Shown in pieces: positions 16,478 through 25,702 of a stretch of 64,000 nt of DNA. Origin of the DNA: Tsukamurella sp. TY48 (GTDB lineage: Bacteria > Actinomycetota > Actinomycetes > Mycobacteriales > Mycobacteriaceae); assembly GCF_019656655.1 (NCBI RefSeq), contig NZ_BPMV01000001.1, forward strand, positions 3,038,001 to 3,102,000, in the 5' to 3' direction. The stretch's first letter is position 1; the number at the start of each line of letters is the position of its first letter. The translations under genes and the position numbers were made by a program. The notes beneath the pieces are model-generated. The model was not told the DNA's origin, made no database searches, and saw only the letters and a program-made list of their open reading frames with translations.

Positions 16478-18946
16478 GTGCACGCCACCGGAACCTTCAC
16501 CGTCGAGCCCACCTATCCCGAGACGCTCGCGCCGCTCGCCGAACTCGCGCTCAACCTGCGCTGGGTGTGGCACGGACCCACCCAGGACCTGTTCGCCGCA
16601 CTCGCGCCCGAGGCCTGGGCCGCCACCCACGACCCGCTGGCCGCGCTGCACGGGGCCGATCAGGCTCGGGTCGCGCAGCTCGGCGACGACCCCGAGTACG
16701 TGGCCCGGGTCCGGGCGGTCGAGGCGGATCTGCACGACTACCTCGACCGCCCGGCCTGGGCCGACGGACTCAAGGACGGTGCCCGCGCCATCGCCTACTT
16801 CTCCATGGAGTTCGGCATCAGCCAGACCCTGCCCAACTACTCCGGTGGACTGGGCGTGCTGGCCGGCGATCATCTCAAGGCCGCGTCCGATCTCGGCCTG
16901 CCACTGGTGGCGCTGGGCCTGCTGTACCGGCACGGCTACTTCCAGCAGTCGCTCTCGGCCGACGGATGGCAGCTCGAACGGTACCCCGCGCTGGATCCGA
17001 AGCGATTGCCGCTGAGCCCCGTTCAGCTCTCCGACGGGCAGCAGCTCAGGGTCTCGGTGACGCTCGCCGAGGGCCGGGTCCTGCACGCCGCGGTGTGGCG
17101 GGCCTTCGTCGGCAGGATCCCACTCCTGCTGCTGGACACCGATATCGACGCCAACGACGCCGATCTGCGGACGGTGACCGACCGGCTCTACGGTGGCGAT
17201 GCGGAACACCGGCTGCGCCAGGAGATCCTGCTCGGCATCGGCGGCGTCCGCGCCGCCCGCGCGTTCTGCGACCTCACCGGACACCCCGGCATCGAGGTCT
17301 TCCACGCCAACGAAGGGCACGCCGGTTTCCTCGGGCTGGAGCGCATCCGCGAGCTCATGGCCACCGAGGAGCTCGGCTACGAGGCCGCCAAGGCGGTGGC
17401 CCGCACCGCCACTGTGTTCACCACCCACACTCCCGTCCCGGCCGGCATCGACCGTTTCCCGGTGGATCTGGTGCGCCGCTACTTCGGCGACGGTGGGCCG
17501 ATGTGCTCGCTGCTGCCCACCGTGCCGCTCGACGACGTGATCGCACTGGGCGCCGAGGCCGACCCCAACGTCTTCAACATGGCCCACATGGGATTCCGGC
17601 TGGCCCAGCGCGCCAACGGTGTCTCGAAGCTGCACGGCGTGGTGAGCCGGCAGATGTTCGCCGGGCTGTGGCCCGGCTTCGAGCCCGCCGAGGTGCCCAT
17701 CGGCTCCGTCACCAACGGCGTGCACCGCGGAACCTGGGCGGACCGCGCGGTCCAGGAGCGTGCCTCCGATCCGCTCGCCCTCCCCGACGATGCGCTGTGG
17801 CGCATCCGCAACGGCCTGCGTGCCCGCCTCGTCGACGAGGTCCGCGGGCGCACCCGCGCCGCCTGGCGCGAGCGGGGAGCCGTCGACGCCGAACTCGGCT
17901 GGACGGAGCGGATGTTCGATCCCACGGCCCTCACCATCGGCTTCGCGCGCCGGGTCTCCACCTACAAGCGGCTCACGCTGATGCTGCGTGATCCGGACCG
18001 CCTGCGCGCCCTGCTCCTCGACGACGAGCGGCCGGTCCAGGTGGTGATCGCCGGCAAGAGTCACCCCGCCGACGATGAGGGCAAACGGCTGCTGCAGCAG
18101 TTCCTGGCGTTCACCGACGACCGGGCCATCCGGCACCGGATCGCCTTCCTGCCCGACTACTCCATCGGTATGGCCGGCTACCTGTACCACGGATGCGATG
18201 TGTGGCTGAACAATCCGCTGCGCCCGCTCGAGGCGTGCGGTACCTCGGGGATGAAGAGCGCGCTCAACGGCGGCCTCAACCTCTCCGTCCTCGACGGCTG
18301 GTGGGACGAGCTGTACGACGGTCAGAACGGGTGGGCCATCCCCTCCGCGGTGGGCATCGATCCGGAGCGGCGCGACGACATCGAGGCGGACGCCCTCTAC
18401 GACCTGATCGAGCACGAGGTGGTGCCCACCTTCTACGAGCGCCGCGAACCCGCGGAGGCCCCACCCCGGTGGATGGCCAAGGTCCGGCACACGCTGGCCG
18501 TCACCGGCCCCGAGGTCTCGGCGGACCGCATGGTGCGTGAATACGCCACCGACTACTACCGGCCGGCAGCCCGCTCCGCGCGGGCCGTGCGGCCCCTGGT
18601 GGACGAGCTGGTCGAATACACCGGCCGCGTCCGCGCCGGATGGGACGCCGTGCGCGTGGGGAACTCGCAGGCTCAGGTCGTGCCCGACGGGGTGGACCTC
18701 ACCGCCGAGATCGACCTGGGCGACCTCGAGGACGGCGACGTGCGCGTGGAAGCGGTGATCGGCGGGGTCGACGGCGCGGGCGAACTGGTGAACGGCACGC
18801 CCGTGCGCCTGCACTTCGACGGCAGCCGGTACCGGGCCGTGCTGCCCGCCCACGTGGGCCGCTTCGGCTACGCGGTGCGGGTGCTGCCGCAGCACCGGCT
18901 GCTCGCGGGTCCGGCGGAACTCGGCCTCGTGCGGTACGCGCGATGA
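16478..18946 (+). CDS. glgP: Alpha-glucan (glycogen) phosphorylase
   Basis: Releases glucose-1-phosphate from glycogen or maltodextrins. The 822-residue product has the N-terminal DUF3417-like segment of actinobacterial phosphorylases (LAELALNLRWVWHGPTQDLF), then IAYFSMEFGI and NYSGGLGVLAGDHLKAASDLG. The pyridoxal-phosphate lysine is K593 in ACGTSGMKSALNGG. GTG 16478 is chosen because TAGGCT (16464-16469) ends eight bases before it (leaderless); an upstream TTG at 16469 would lie in that hexamer. The stop overlaps the next gene by ATGA. Confidence 0.94.
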   Translation: MHATGTFTVEPTYPETLAPLAELALNLRWVWHGPTQDLFAALAPEAWAATHDPLAALHGADQARVAQLGDDPEYVARVRAVEADLHDYLDRPAWADGLKDGARAIAYFSMEFGISQTLPNYSGGLGVLAGDHLKAASDLGLPLVALGLLYRHGYFQQSLSADGWQLERYPALDPKRLPLSPVQLSDGQQLRVSVTLAEGRVLHAAVWRAFVGRIPLLLLDTDIDANDADLRTVTDRLYGGDAEHRLRQEILLGIGGVRAARAFCDLTGHPGIEVFHANEGHAGFLGLERIRELMATEELGYEAAKAVARTATVFTTHTPVPAGIDRFPVDLVRRYFGDGGPMCSLLPTVPLDDVIALGAEADPNVFNMAHMGFRLAQRANGVSKLHGVVSRQMFAGLWPGFEPAEVPIGSVTNGVHRGTWADRAVQERASDPLALPDDALWRIRNGLRARLVDEVRGRTRAAWRERGAVDAELGWTERMFDPTALTIGFARRVSTYKRLTLMLRDPDRLRALLLDDERPVQVVIAGKSHPADDEGKRLLQQFLAFTDDRAIRHRIAFLPDYSIGMAGYLYHGCDVWLNNPLRPLEACGTSGMKSALNGGLNLSVLDGWWDELYDGQNGWAIPSAVGIDPERRDDIEADALYDLIEHEVVPTFYERREPAEAPPRWMAKVRHTLAVTGPEVSADRMVREYATDYYRPAARSARAVRPLVDELVEYTGRVRAGWDAVRVGNSQAQVVPDGVDLTAEIDLGDLEDGDVRVEAVIGGVDGAGELVNGTPVRLHFDGSRYRAVLPAHVGRFGYAVRVLPQHRLLAGPAELGLVRYAR

Positions 18947-19851
18947 CGGTGCTCGCCGTCGATCTCGGCGGAACCAAAGTTGCTGCGGCACTCGTCACAC
19001 CCGACGGCACGGTGATCGAGGAGACGCGGCGCCGCGCACCGACGGGACAGCAGGCCTCCGCCGACGAACTGGCGCAGCGGATCACCGGTGTGGTTCGCGA
19101 CGCCCTCGCCGCGGCGCCGGACGTCGAAGTGAGCGCCGTGGGGCTGGCCTCCGCCGGTCCGGTCGATGAGGCCGCGGGAACCACCGCGCCGATCAACATC
19201 GAGGCGCTCCACGGCTTCCCGCTGCGCGACACCGTCGCGGAGGCGGCCGGTGGGCTCCCCGTCGAGTTCCGCCGCGACGGCGTGGCCATCGTGCTCGCCG
19301 AGCACTGGCTCGGCGCCGGCCGCGGTCACGACGACGTGCTCGGCATGGTGGTCTCCACCGGCATCGGCGGCGGCCTCGTGGTGAACGGACGCGTGCTCGG
19401 CGGCAACGCCGGGCACATCGGGCAGGTCGAACTGTCCGGCTTCACCGGATCGGAGAGCCTGGGACGCACCACCATGCTCGAATCCGTGGCCTCAGGACCG
19501 CACACCGTGGACTGGGCCCGCACCCAGGGCTTCACCGGCACCACGGGCGAGGAACTGGGCGCCGCGTACCGAGCGGGCGACCCGGTGGCGATCGCCGCGG
19601 TCCGGCGGTGCGCCGCCGCCCTCGGGCAGGGGATCGGCAGCGCCGTCGCCCTGGTCCCGGTCAGCGTGGTGGCGCTGGGCGGCGGATTCTGCAACGTGGC
19701 CGACGATTTCGTCGACCAGGTGCAGACGGAACTGGCCCGGCACCCGCTGCCCTACGTGGCTGCGGCCCGCGTGGTCCCGGCCGGCCTCGGTAAGGACGCG
19801 CCGCTGGTCGGCGCCGCCGGCCTGGTGTACCGACGCGATCTGCTGCCGTGA
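18943..19851 (+). CDS. ROK-family sugar kinase-like protein lacking the zinc Cys motif
   Basis: 302 residues. It has the ATP phosphate-1 motif VDLGGTKVAAALV, the acid catalytic region written RRDGVAIVLAEHWLGAG (normally NDANAAALAE), and the adenosine motif ALGGGFCNVAD. The ROK zinc module usually reads GHxx...CxCGxxGC; here only GGNAGHIGQVEL remains and the cysteines are absent. A glucokinase acting after glycogen phosphorylase or debranching is the natural guess from the neighbour, with which it overlaps by ATGA. A changed or lost sugar specificity is possible given the altered motifs. Confidence 0.8.
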   Translation: MTVLAVDLGGTKVAAALVTPDGTVIEETRRRAPTGQQASADELAQRITGVVRDALAAAPDVEVSAVGLASAGPVDEAAGTTAPINIEALHGFPLRDTVAEAAGGLPVEFRRDGVAIVLAEHWLGAGRGHDDVLGMVVSTGIGGGLVVNGRVLGGNAGHIGQVELSGFTGSESLGRTTMLESVASGPHTVDWARTQGFTGTTGEELGAAYRAGDPVAIAAVRRCAAALGQGIGSAVALVPVSVVALGGGFCNVADDFVDQVQTELARHPLPYVAAARVVPAGLGKDAPLVGAAGLVYRRDLLP

Positions 19852-21176
19852 GCCCGCTGCTGGCACCGCGCGATGCCCGCACCTTCTGGGCGTCGCAGGT
19901 GATCCCCAGCGACCAGTTCCTGCTGTACTGCTTCGACCACGGCGACGGCCGGTCGCCGAGCGCCGCGGATGTGGCCGACCTCGTCGTCGGCCGCGCACCG
20001 TCGATCCCGGACCTGCGGATCCGGGTGGCGCCCGCGCCCTTCGACCTGGAGCGCCCCTCGTGGGCGCCGTGCTCCGTGATCGACGTGCGGGAGGGCGTCG
20101 CGCGGTCGTGGGACCGGATCCCCGATGCCGTGGCGCGGCTGTTCGCCCGCCAGGTCGACGCCACCGTCGCGCCCTGGCGGCTGCACGTCTTCCCGCGCGT
20201 GAGCGGTGCACCGCGGTGCACCGGCGATGCCACGGTGGTGGTGCTCCAGGTGGCGCACTGCCTCGCCGACGGGCGGCGCAGCGCCGAGATCGCCCGCGAG
20301 CTGTTCGGCGCGGGCGGTCGCGAGGGCGGGGACCCACCCGTGCGGCCGGCGCCGGACCCGGTGCGCGCGGCGCGCGGACTGGCCGCGCTGCCACTGGACC
20401 TGGTACGCACGGTGATCCGCGGCACCCGGGTGGCGCCCGCCCGCGCCCGAATCGCCGAGCGCACCGCCGCCGGCGCGCTGCCGCCCCCGGTTCCGGGCTG
20501 CCCGATCACGCCGCTCAACGCGCGCCCCGACGACAGCCGGGATGTCCGGATGCTGGTGCGGGAACGCGCTCATCTCGACCGTGTCGGCACCGTCACGATC
20601 GGGGCGCTCACCGCCGTTTCGCTCGCTGTGGAGCGGTACCTGCGGCTGCGCGAGCACAGGGTTCCGGATGCGCTGTGCGCCGAGGTGATGGTGGCGCGGG
20701 AGCGGAAGCCGGAGGAGCGCAACTCCTTCGGCAACGTCTCGGTGCCGCTGTTCCCCGGCCTCCCCCTCGGGGAGCGTGCCACGCGGATCGCCGCCGCCCT
20801 CGACGATGCGCGCACCCGCGCCGCGGACCCGCTGTGGCGCACCGTCTCCGCGCCCGACGAGACCACGCCCGCTCCGCTCGACCGCATCGGTGTGCTCTCC
20901 TTCGATCCGGCCATGCGACCGGCCACGATGGCCGGAGCCACCGTGATCTCCAGTGTGTACCGCGGACCGTCGGACCTCGAACTACTCGGCGGGCGTTCGG
21001 TGTTCACCGCCGGATTCCCCGCGCTGTCGCCCGCGATGGGTCTCACGCACGGCGTGCACGGGCTCGGCGATGCGGTGACGCTGTCGGTCACCAGTAGTCG
21101 CACGGCCGTGCCCGATCCGGACGTCTATGCGGCGCTGCTCGACGAGGCCCTGCGCGCGGTGGCTCAGGCCCGCTGA
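19848..21176 (+). CDS. WS/DGAT-like acyltransferase (condensation-domain fold)
   Basis: 442 residues resembling actinobacterial wax ester synthase/diacylglycerol acyltransferases. The catalytic HHxxxDG motif appears as AHCLADG near residue 138, keeping the second histidine and the DG. The C-terminal half has SFGNVSVPLFPGLPLGERATRI, typical of the DUF1298-like region. Predicted role: acyl transfer from acyl-CoA to an alcohol or glycerolipid at the membrane face. GTG 19848 overlaps the ROK stop (GTGA), so it is translated with the glycogen-degrading genes. The C-terminus overlaps the convergent LacI gene by 13 bp. Confidence 0.72.
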   Translation: MSPLLAPRDARTFWASQVIPSDQFLLYCFDHGDGRSPSAADVADLVVGRAPSIPDLRIRVAPAPFDLERPSWAPCSVIDVREGVARSWDRIPDAVARLFARQVDATVAPWRLHVFPRVSGAPRCTGDATVVVLQVAHCLADGRRSAEIARELFGAGGREGGDPPVRPAPDPVRAARGLAALPLDLVRTVIRGTRVAPARARIAERTAAGALPPPVPGCPITPLNARPDDSRDVRMLVRERAHLDRVGTVTIGALTAVSLAVERYLRLREHRVPDALCAEVMVARERKPEERNSFGNVSVPLFPGLPLGERATRIAAALDDARTRAADPLWRTVSAPDETTPAPLDRIGVLSFDPAMRPATMAGATVISSVYRGPSDLELLGGRSVFTAGFPALSPAMGLTHGVHGLGDAVTLSVTSSRTAVPDPDVYAALLDEALRAVAQAR

Positions 21177-22153
21177 GACGCAGGACCGGTGGTATCGCCC
21201 ACCACGAGATCGACGGGCATCGCGAGGGTGGGCAGCGGCGCCCCGTCCTGGGCGGCCAGCACGGCCTGGGCGGCCAGCCGTCCCATTTCGACGATCGGTT
21301 GCCGGATGGTGGTGAGGTCGCGGGCGAAGCCGTCCACGCGGATGCCGTCGAATCCCACGATCGACAGGTCCTCCGGGACGCGCAGGCCGCGGGCTTCGGC
21401 GGCACGCACCGCGCCCACCGCGAGGAGATCGGATTGGGCGACGATCGCCGTCGGTGCGCCCCGGCGGAGGAGGGCGTCGGCGGCGCGGAATCCCTCGTCG
21501 ATCGTGCTGTCCGCACTCGCGGCCACCTCGGCACCGGGGAAGGCCGCGAGTGCGGCCTCGGTGCGGGCCCGCTCGACATCGCCGTGCCGCAGCCGGATCA
21601 CGCCGACGGTGCGGTGACCGAGGCCTTGCAGGTGGTCGGTGAGCAGGCGGGTCGCGGCGCGGTTCTCGACGCCGACGCTGCCGATGTCGTCGACCTGGTT
21701 CCCCGCGGTGACCACGGGGATCGAGCGCTTGGCCATGGCGGCGCGGAGCTGAGTCAACGTGGGGGAGCAGCCGGCGGCCACGATGCCGTCGACCGGGAGC
21801 GTGCGCAGTCGTTCCTCGGGCACCGAATCGGGCACGAGGAGAACCGACGTGGGGCTCGCCGCCAGGGCTGCGGAGACGCCGTCGAGGATCCCGATGATCA
21901 CCGGATCGCGGAAGGCCCGTCCGGCCTCGTCGTCGACCTGAACGCCGATGATGTCGGTGCGCCCGCTGCGCAGCGACCGGGCGCGGGGATCGGGCCCCTC
22001 GTACCCGAGCTCGGCGGCCGCGGCCAGCACCCGGGCGCGGGTGGCCTCGCTGATCGGCTTGTCCACACCGAAGGCGTGCGAGGCGGTCGACAGCGAGACG
22101 CCGGCCGCCTCCGCGACGTGCACCAGCGTTATTCGGTTTGACCCGCGTGCCAT
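21164..22153 (-). CDS. LacI-family transcriptional repressor
   Basis: 329 residues. HTH at the N-terminus (ITLVHVAEAAGVSLSTASHAF) with the hinge helix RVLAAAAELGYEGPDPRARSLRSGR, followed by a periplasmic-binding-protein-like ligand domain (DIIGVQVDDEAG ... IVGFDGIRVDGFARDLTTIRQP). The ligand is probably a sugar. The gene is divergent from an MFS transporter and an almost consensus LacI/GalR operator lies between them. TAGGCT on this strand ends eight bases before the ATG (leaderless). Confidence 0.93.
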   Translation of the reverse strand: MARGSNRITLVHVAEAAGVSLSTASHAFGVDKPISEATRARVLAAAAELGYEGPDPRARSLRSGRTDIIGVQVDDEAGRAFRDPVIIGILDGVSAALAASPTSVLLVPDSVPEERLRTLPVDGIVAAGCSPTLTQLRAAMAKRSIPVVTAGNQVDDIGSVGVENRAATRLLTDHLQGLGHRTVGVIRLRHGDVERARTEAALAAFPGAEVAASADSTIDEGFRAADALLRRGAPTAIVAQSDLLAVGAVRAAEARGLRVPEDLSIVGFDGIRVDGFARDLTTIRQPIVEMGRLAAQAVLAAQDGAPLPTLAMPVDLVVGDTTGPASQRA

Positions 22154-22161
22154 GGGGACTT

Positions 22162-22191
22162 AGCCTAGCAGTGTCGATCGAAACGTTTCGA
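22162..22191. promoter_or_regulatory. LacI-type operator TCGAAACGTTTCGA and lacI leaderless -10
   Basis: A perfect 14-bp palindrome TCGAAACGTTTCGA (22178-22191) lies between the divergent LacI and MFS genes, ending ten bases before the MFS GTG. It has the central CG and AAACG.TTT character of LacI/GalR sites. The minus-strand TAGGCT -10 is at 22162-22167, so a bound repressor would block both promoters. Confidence 0.75.
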
Positions 22192-22201
22192 AAGGTTGAT
22201 C

Positions 22202-23410
22202 GTGAGCGTGGACCTCCAGGACCAGAAGGCGGACGCGACACCGGGCTCGGTGCTCGCGTGGCGCAACGCCGTCTTCGTGATCTTCGCGCTCAGCGGGCTC
22301 ACCTTCGCCAGCTACCTCGGGCGGCTGCCCCAGGTCCGTGACGACCTGGGCGCAACCACGCTGCAGGTGAGCCTCCTGACCTTCGGCCTCGCGGTCGGCT
22401 CCGTGGTCGGGCTGCTCGGCTCCGGGGCGCTCGCCGCCCGGTTCGGCGCCCGCCGGGTGATGGCCGTGACGCTGCCCGCTCTCGGCGTCACGATGATCGC
22501 CGCCGCCGCGGGCGCGCAGTCCGGCGTGTACGCGCTGACCCTGCTGCCGCTGATACTGGTGGGGCTCTCGCACGGCGTGACCGACGTCTGCATGAACCTG
22601 TCCGGGGCCGAGAACGAGCGGGCGCTGGGGCGCACCGTGATGCCCGCCTTCCACGCGGCCTTCTCGCTCGGCACCGTGGCCGGCGCCCTCACCGCGGCCG
22701 CCGCGCAGGCGGCGCACGTCCCGCTACTGCCGCACCTCGCCGTGGTGAACATCGTGCTGCTGATCGCCGGATGGTTCGCGCTGCGGCACGTGCCCTTCGA
22801 GGCGCACGACGCCGACGATCACGCCCCCGTCACCCGGCGCGAGCGGCTCGCGGTGTGGCGCGAGCCCCGCATCCTGCTGATCGGCCTCATGGTGCTCGGC
22901 ATGGCGCTCACCGAGGGCAGCGCGAACGATTGGCTCGCCCTGGCCATGGTCGACGACCACGGCACCTCGAAGACCGTGGGCACGCTGACCTTCGCCGTCT
23001 TCGTCACCTTCATGACCATCGGTCGGCTCGCCGGGACCAAGGTGCTCGACCGGTTCGGGCGCGTTCCCACGCTGCGCGCCTGCGGTGGCCTGGCCTTCGT
23101 GGGCCTGTCGCTGGTGATCTTCGGACCCACCTGGGCCGCCTACATCGGCGTCGCGCTGTGGGGTCTGGGCGCCTCGCTCGGTTTCCCGGTGGGCATGTCG
23201 GCCGCCGCCGACGATCCGCGGATGGCGGCCGCACGGGTGTCCGTGGTCTCGACCGTCGGCTACCTGTCGTTCCTCGCCGGACCGCCCATCATCGGCTTCC
23301 TCGGTGCCCACGTGACGCTGCTCTACGCGCTCATCGTGGTGCTGGTGGCCGTCGCTGTGGCCGTCCTCGTCGCCCCCGCCGCCCGCGAGCCGTCACGGAG
23401 CCTGCCCTAG
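22202..23410 (+). CDS. MFS transporter, 402 aa
   Basis: About 12 hydrophobic helices, with NAVFVIFALSGLTFASYLGRL as the first and a loop 2-3 motif LAARFGARRVMAV. A mid-protein cytosolic loop (RREVLA-like segment, TRRERLAVWREPR) separates the two six-helix halves. The helix NDWLALAMVDDHG resembles the YbjJ/FucP-like set of putative sugar or small-molecule transporters. GTG 22202 is preferred because AAAGG precedes it by about seven bases; a TTG at 22196 is possible. Probably repressed by the divergent LacI protein. Confidence 0.85.
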   Translation: MSVDLQDQKADATPGSVLAWRNAVFVIFALSGLTFASYLGRLPQVRDDLGATTLQVSLLTFGLAVGSVVGLLGSGALAARFGARRVMAVTLPALGVTMIAAAAGAQSGVYALTLLPLILVGLSHGVTDVCMNLSGAENERALGRTVMPAFHAAFSLGTVAGALTAAAAQAAHVPLLPHLAVVNIVLLIAGWFALRHVPFEAHDADDHAPVTRRERLAVWREPRILLIGLMVLGMALTEGSANDWLALAMVDDHGTSKTVGTLTFAVFVTFMTIGRLAGTKVLDRFGRVPTLRACGGLAFVGLSLVIFGPTWAAYIGVALWGLGASLGFPVGMSAAADDPRMAAARVSVVSTVGYLSFLAGPPIIGFLGAHVTLLYALIVVLVAVAVAVLVAPAAREPSRSLP

Positions 23411-23458
23411 TCACGCATGCATTCCCCAGCGCCATGGACAGAGGGACTGGACCTGACG

Positions 23459-23479
23459 CTAGGGATGTGACGTCCCTAG
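23459..23479. terminator. Bidirectional hairpin between convergent genes
   Basis: CTAGGGA (23459-23465) pairs perfectly with TCCCTAG (23473-23479) around a seven-base loop. It lies in the 94-bp gap between the convergent MFS and CPBP genes. There is no T-run on either side, so intrinsic strength is uncertain. Confidence 0.5.
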
Positions 23480-23504
23480 AGGGAGGCGACGGGGCCGGGA
23501 ACGG

Positions 23505-24272
23505 TCAGCGCAGGAGCTGCCAGGCGAAAGCGGCGGCCAGGGCGCCGGCGCCGTTGAGGCACCAGTGCAGCGCGATGGGCGCGATCAGGGAGCCGCTGCG
23601 GGTACGCAGCCAGGTGAAGACCCAGCCCGCGAAGGCGGTCGCCAGCACCGCGCCCGCGATCCCCGCGATCTGCGCGAGCGGCCCGCTGCCGAGGATCTTG
23701 GTGAGGCCGGCATTGCCCGCCGTCAGCCCGAGCGACGAGGCGATGTGCCAGAAGCCGAAGAGCAGCGACCCCGTCACCACCACCCAGCGGAACTTCATGG
23801 CCCGCGACAGGGTGCCGTGCAGCGCGCCGCGGAAGGCGATCTCCTCGGGGATCACCGTCTGCAGCGGGATGATCACCATCGACGCGATGATCGCCGTCGA
23901 GAAGGTGGCGTAGCGGTCGTTGAGGAACAGGCCGCGCGTGACGGGCAGCAGCGCTCCCACCACGATCACGGTGGCCACGATGAACACGGCCGCCGCGGCG
24001 TACTTCGCGCCGGAACGCCAGTGCTCGCGGCCCAAGCCCAGCTCGTGCCAATCCAGCCCGCGGTACCGGGCGATGCCCAGCAGGACCGCGGCGGAGATCG
24101 GCACGGCCAGCAGCGCCGCCCAGCTGCCGGTGAAGTGCGCCACCAGGTTGGTGGCCACCAGCACACCCACGACGACGGCGATGTCGACATAGGCGCGCAC
24201 GCCCGAGACCGCCGAACGCAGGGCGGACTGTTCGGGGATGGCGGGCTGGGTTGCTGAGGTCACCCGCTCCAT
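23505..24272 (-). CDS. CPBP-family intramembrane metalloprotease
   Basis: 255 residues with about eight hydrophobic segments. It carries the CPBP (CaaX prenyl protease 2/bacteriocin-processing) motifs PEEIAFRGALHG (EExxxR), FGFWHI, and IALHWCLNGAG near the C-terminus, which supply the metal ligands. Function in actinobacteria is mostly unknown; intramembrane cleavage of a lipoprotein or peptide is the family expectation. ATG 24272 is used; a GTG at 24263 has GGAG upstream and could be the real start. Confidence 0.87.
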   Translation of the reverse strand: MERVTSATQPAIPEQSALRSAVSGVRAYVDIAVVVGVLVATNLVAHFTGSWAALLAVPISAAVLLGIARYRGLDWHELGLGREHWRSGAKYAAAAVFIVATVIVVGALLPVTRGLFLNDRYATFSTAIIASMVIIPLQTVIPEEIAFRGALHGTLSRAMKFRWVVVTGSLLFGFWHIASSLGLTAGNAGLTKILGSGPLAQIAGIAGAVLATAFAGWVFTWLRTRSGSLIAPIALHWCLNGAGALAAAFAWQLLR

Positions 24273-24393
24273 GGTCCAGACGGTCCGCGGTCCGCGCAAT
24301 GCTCTGTGACCGGGAAGGGTGTTCGCCGAGCGTGAACGCCGCCCCGTCTTCGCGAATGGGGTGACGGTGGCCGCGCAGGTAGTCTGGTGCCCC

Positions 24394-25698
24394 GTGACGA
24401 CGTCCGACCGCTCCGGGCCGACGTCCCGCGGCAACCTGCGCCGTGTGGCGCTCGCCGTGTTCGTGCTCTCGGTGGCCGCCCGCCTCGTGTGGATCGCGGC
24501 CGGCGAGCACAATTTCAACTTCGTCGACCTGCGGGTCTACTACGAGGCGGCGCAGCGCGTCTCCGACGGCACGCTCTACGACTTCGCGCTCACCGACTAC
24601 ACACCGCGTCAGCCGCTGCCCTTCACCTACCCGCCGTTCGCGGCCCTGTGCTTCTACCCGCTGAAGTTCCTGCCCTTCTCCGTGGTCGCGGTCGGCTGGG
24701 TGTTCCTCACCGCGGGACTGCTCTTCCTCGTGGTCCGCATGAGCCTGGCCATCCTCGCGGCGGGCCGCGGCGCACCGTCGCGCCTGGGCGACGTGCCGGT
24801 CGAGCACGCCCTGTTCTGGACCGCCGGTGCGCTGTGGATCGATCCGGTGCGCACCAACCTCGACTACGGCCAGATCAACGTGGTCCTCATGTCGCTCGGC
24901 GTGTGGGCGGCCTACCTCGTGGCCCGGGCGGAGTCCGGGCGGCCGCGTCTGGTGGTGCGCCCCGAGAAGGTGGACGGTGCCTCCGGCGCGCTCATCGGCA
25001 TCGCCGCGGGCATCAAGCTCACGCCCGCGGTCGGCGGCCTGTTCCTACTCGCCCGCGGCCGACCGTGGGCCGCCGTCTTCTCCGGGCTCACCTTCGGCGC
25101 CACCGTGGCCATCAGCTACCTGCTGCTGCCGTCCGAGACCCGGCGCTACTTCACCGTCCTGCTCGGTGACACCGGCCCCATCGGCGATCCGGCGAAACCG
25201 GACAACCAGTCGCTGCGCGGCGCCGTCTCCCGCTTCGTGGGGCACGACGTGGGAGACGGGACCGTGTGGATGGTCTCGCTCGCCGTGGCCGCGCTCCTGC
25301 TGTTCGCCGCCTGGTGGGTGGTGCGCCGCGGGGACGCCCTCATCGCGCTGGTTCTGGTGCAGTTGCTGGGACTGCTCGGCTCGCCGATCTCCTGGATCCA
25401 CCACTGGGTGTGGATCGTGCCGCTGCTGATCTGGGTGGTGCACGGTCCGCTCGGGCGGCTCGGGGACGACCGGTTCAGCGGCCCGGGGAAGGGCTACACC
25501 CCGTGGTCGACGGTGGTCGCCGCAACGCTGATCGTCGTGGGACTGGTGGGCGTGCACTACACCGACGACGTGCTGACGTCGCTGGGTCTCGGCGACGGAC
25601 CGATCTGGGCGCTGCTGATGGCGCAGGGGTTGGCCGCCGCGGCCGCTCTGGTCGCGCTGATCCTCGCGCAGCGGCGCAGGCTGCAGGCCGTAGTCTGA
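24394..25698 (+). CDS. GT87-family polyprenol-phosphate mannosyltransferase-like membrane protein
   Basis: 434 residues, about ten membrane helices, with the first extracytoplasmic loop carrying FNFVDLRVYYEAAQRVSDG and FTYPPFAALCFYPL. This is the GT-C pattern of the mycobacterial alpha-1,2-mannosyltransferases (PimE, Rv2181), whose catalytic Asp is in that loop. Such enzymes elongate phosphatidylinositol mannosides, lipomannan or lipoarabinomannan from polyprenol-phosphate mannose on the outer face of the membrane. GTG 24394 lies eight bases after TAGTCT (24380-24385), a leaderless pattern. Which glycan it modifies is open. Confidence 0.83.
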   Translation: MTTSDRSGPTSRGNLRRVALAVFVLSVAARLVWIAAGEHNFNFVDLRVYYEAAQRVSDGTLYDFALTDYTPRQPLPFTYPPFAALCFYPLKFLPFSVVAVGWVFLTAGLLFLVVRMSLAILAAGRGAPSRLGDVPVEHALFWTAGALWIDPVRTNLDYGQINVVLMSLGVWAAYLVARAESGRPRLVVRPEKVDGASGALIGIAAGIKLTPAVGGLFLLARGRPWAAVFSGLTFGATVAISYLLLPSETRRYFTVLLGDTGPIGDPAKPDNQSLRGAVSRFVGHDVGDGTVWMVSLAVAALLLFAAWWVVRRGDALIALVLVQLLGLLGSPISWIHHWVWIVPLLIWVVHGPLGRLGDDRFSGPGKGYTPWSTVVAATLIVVGLVGVHYTDDVLTSLGLGDGPIWALLMAQGLAAAAALVALILAQRRRLQAVV

Positions 25699-25702
25699 GC
25701 CG

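Noticed and set aside
25540-25702. TPP riboswitch ahead of the thiamine-type importer
   Set aside because: The binding-protein gene starts 5 bases after the preceding stop, with no intergenic room, and no TPP-element core sequence was seen.
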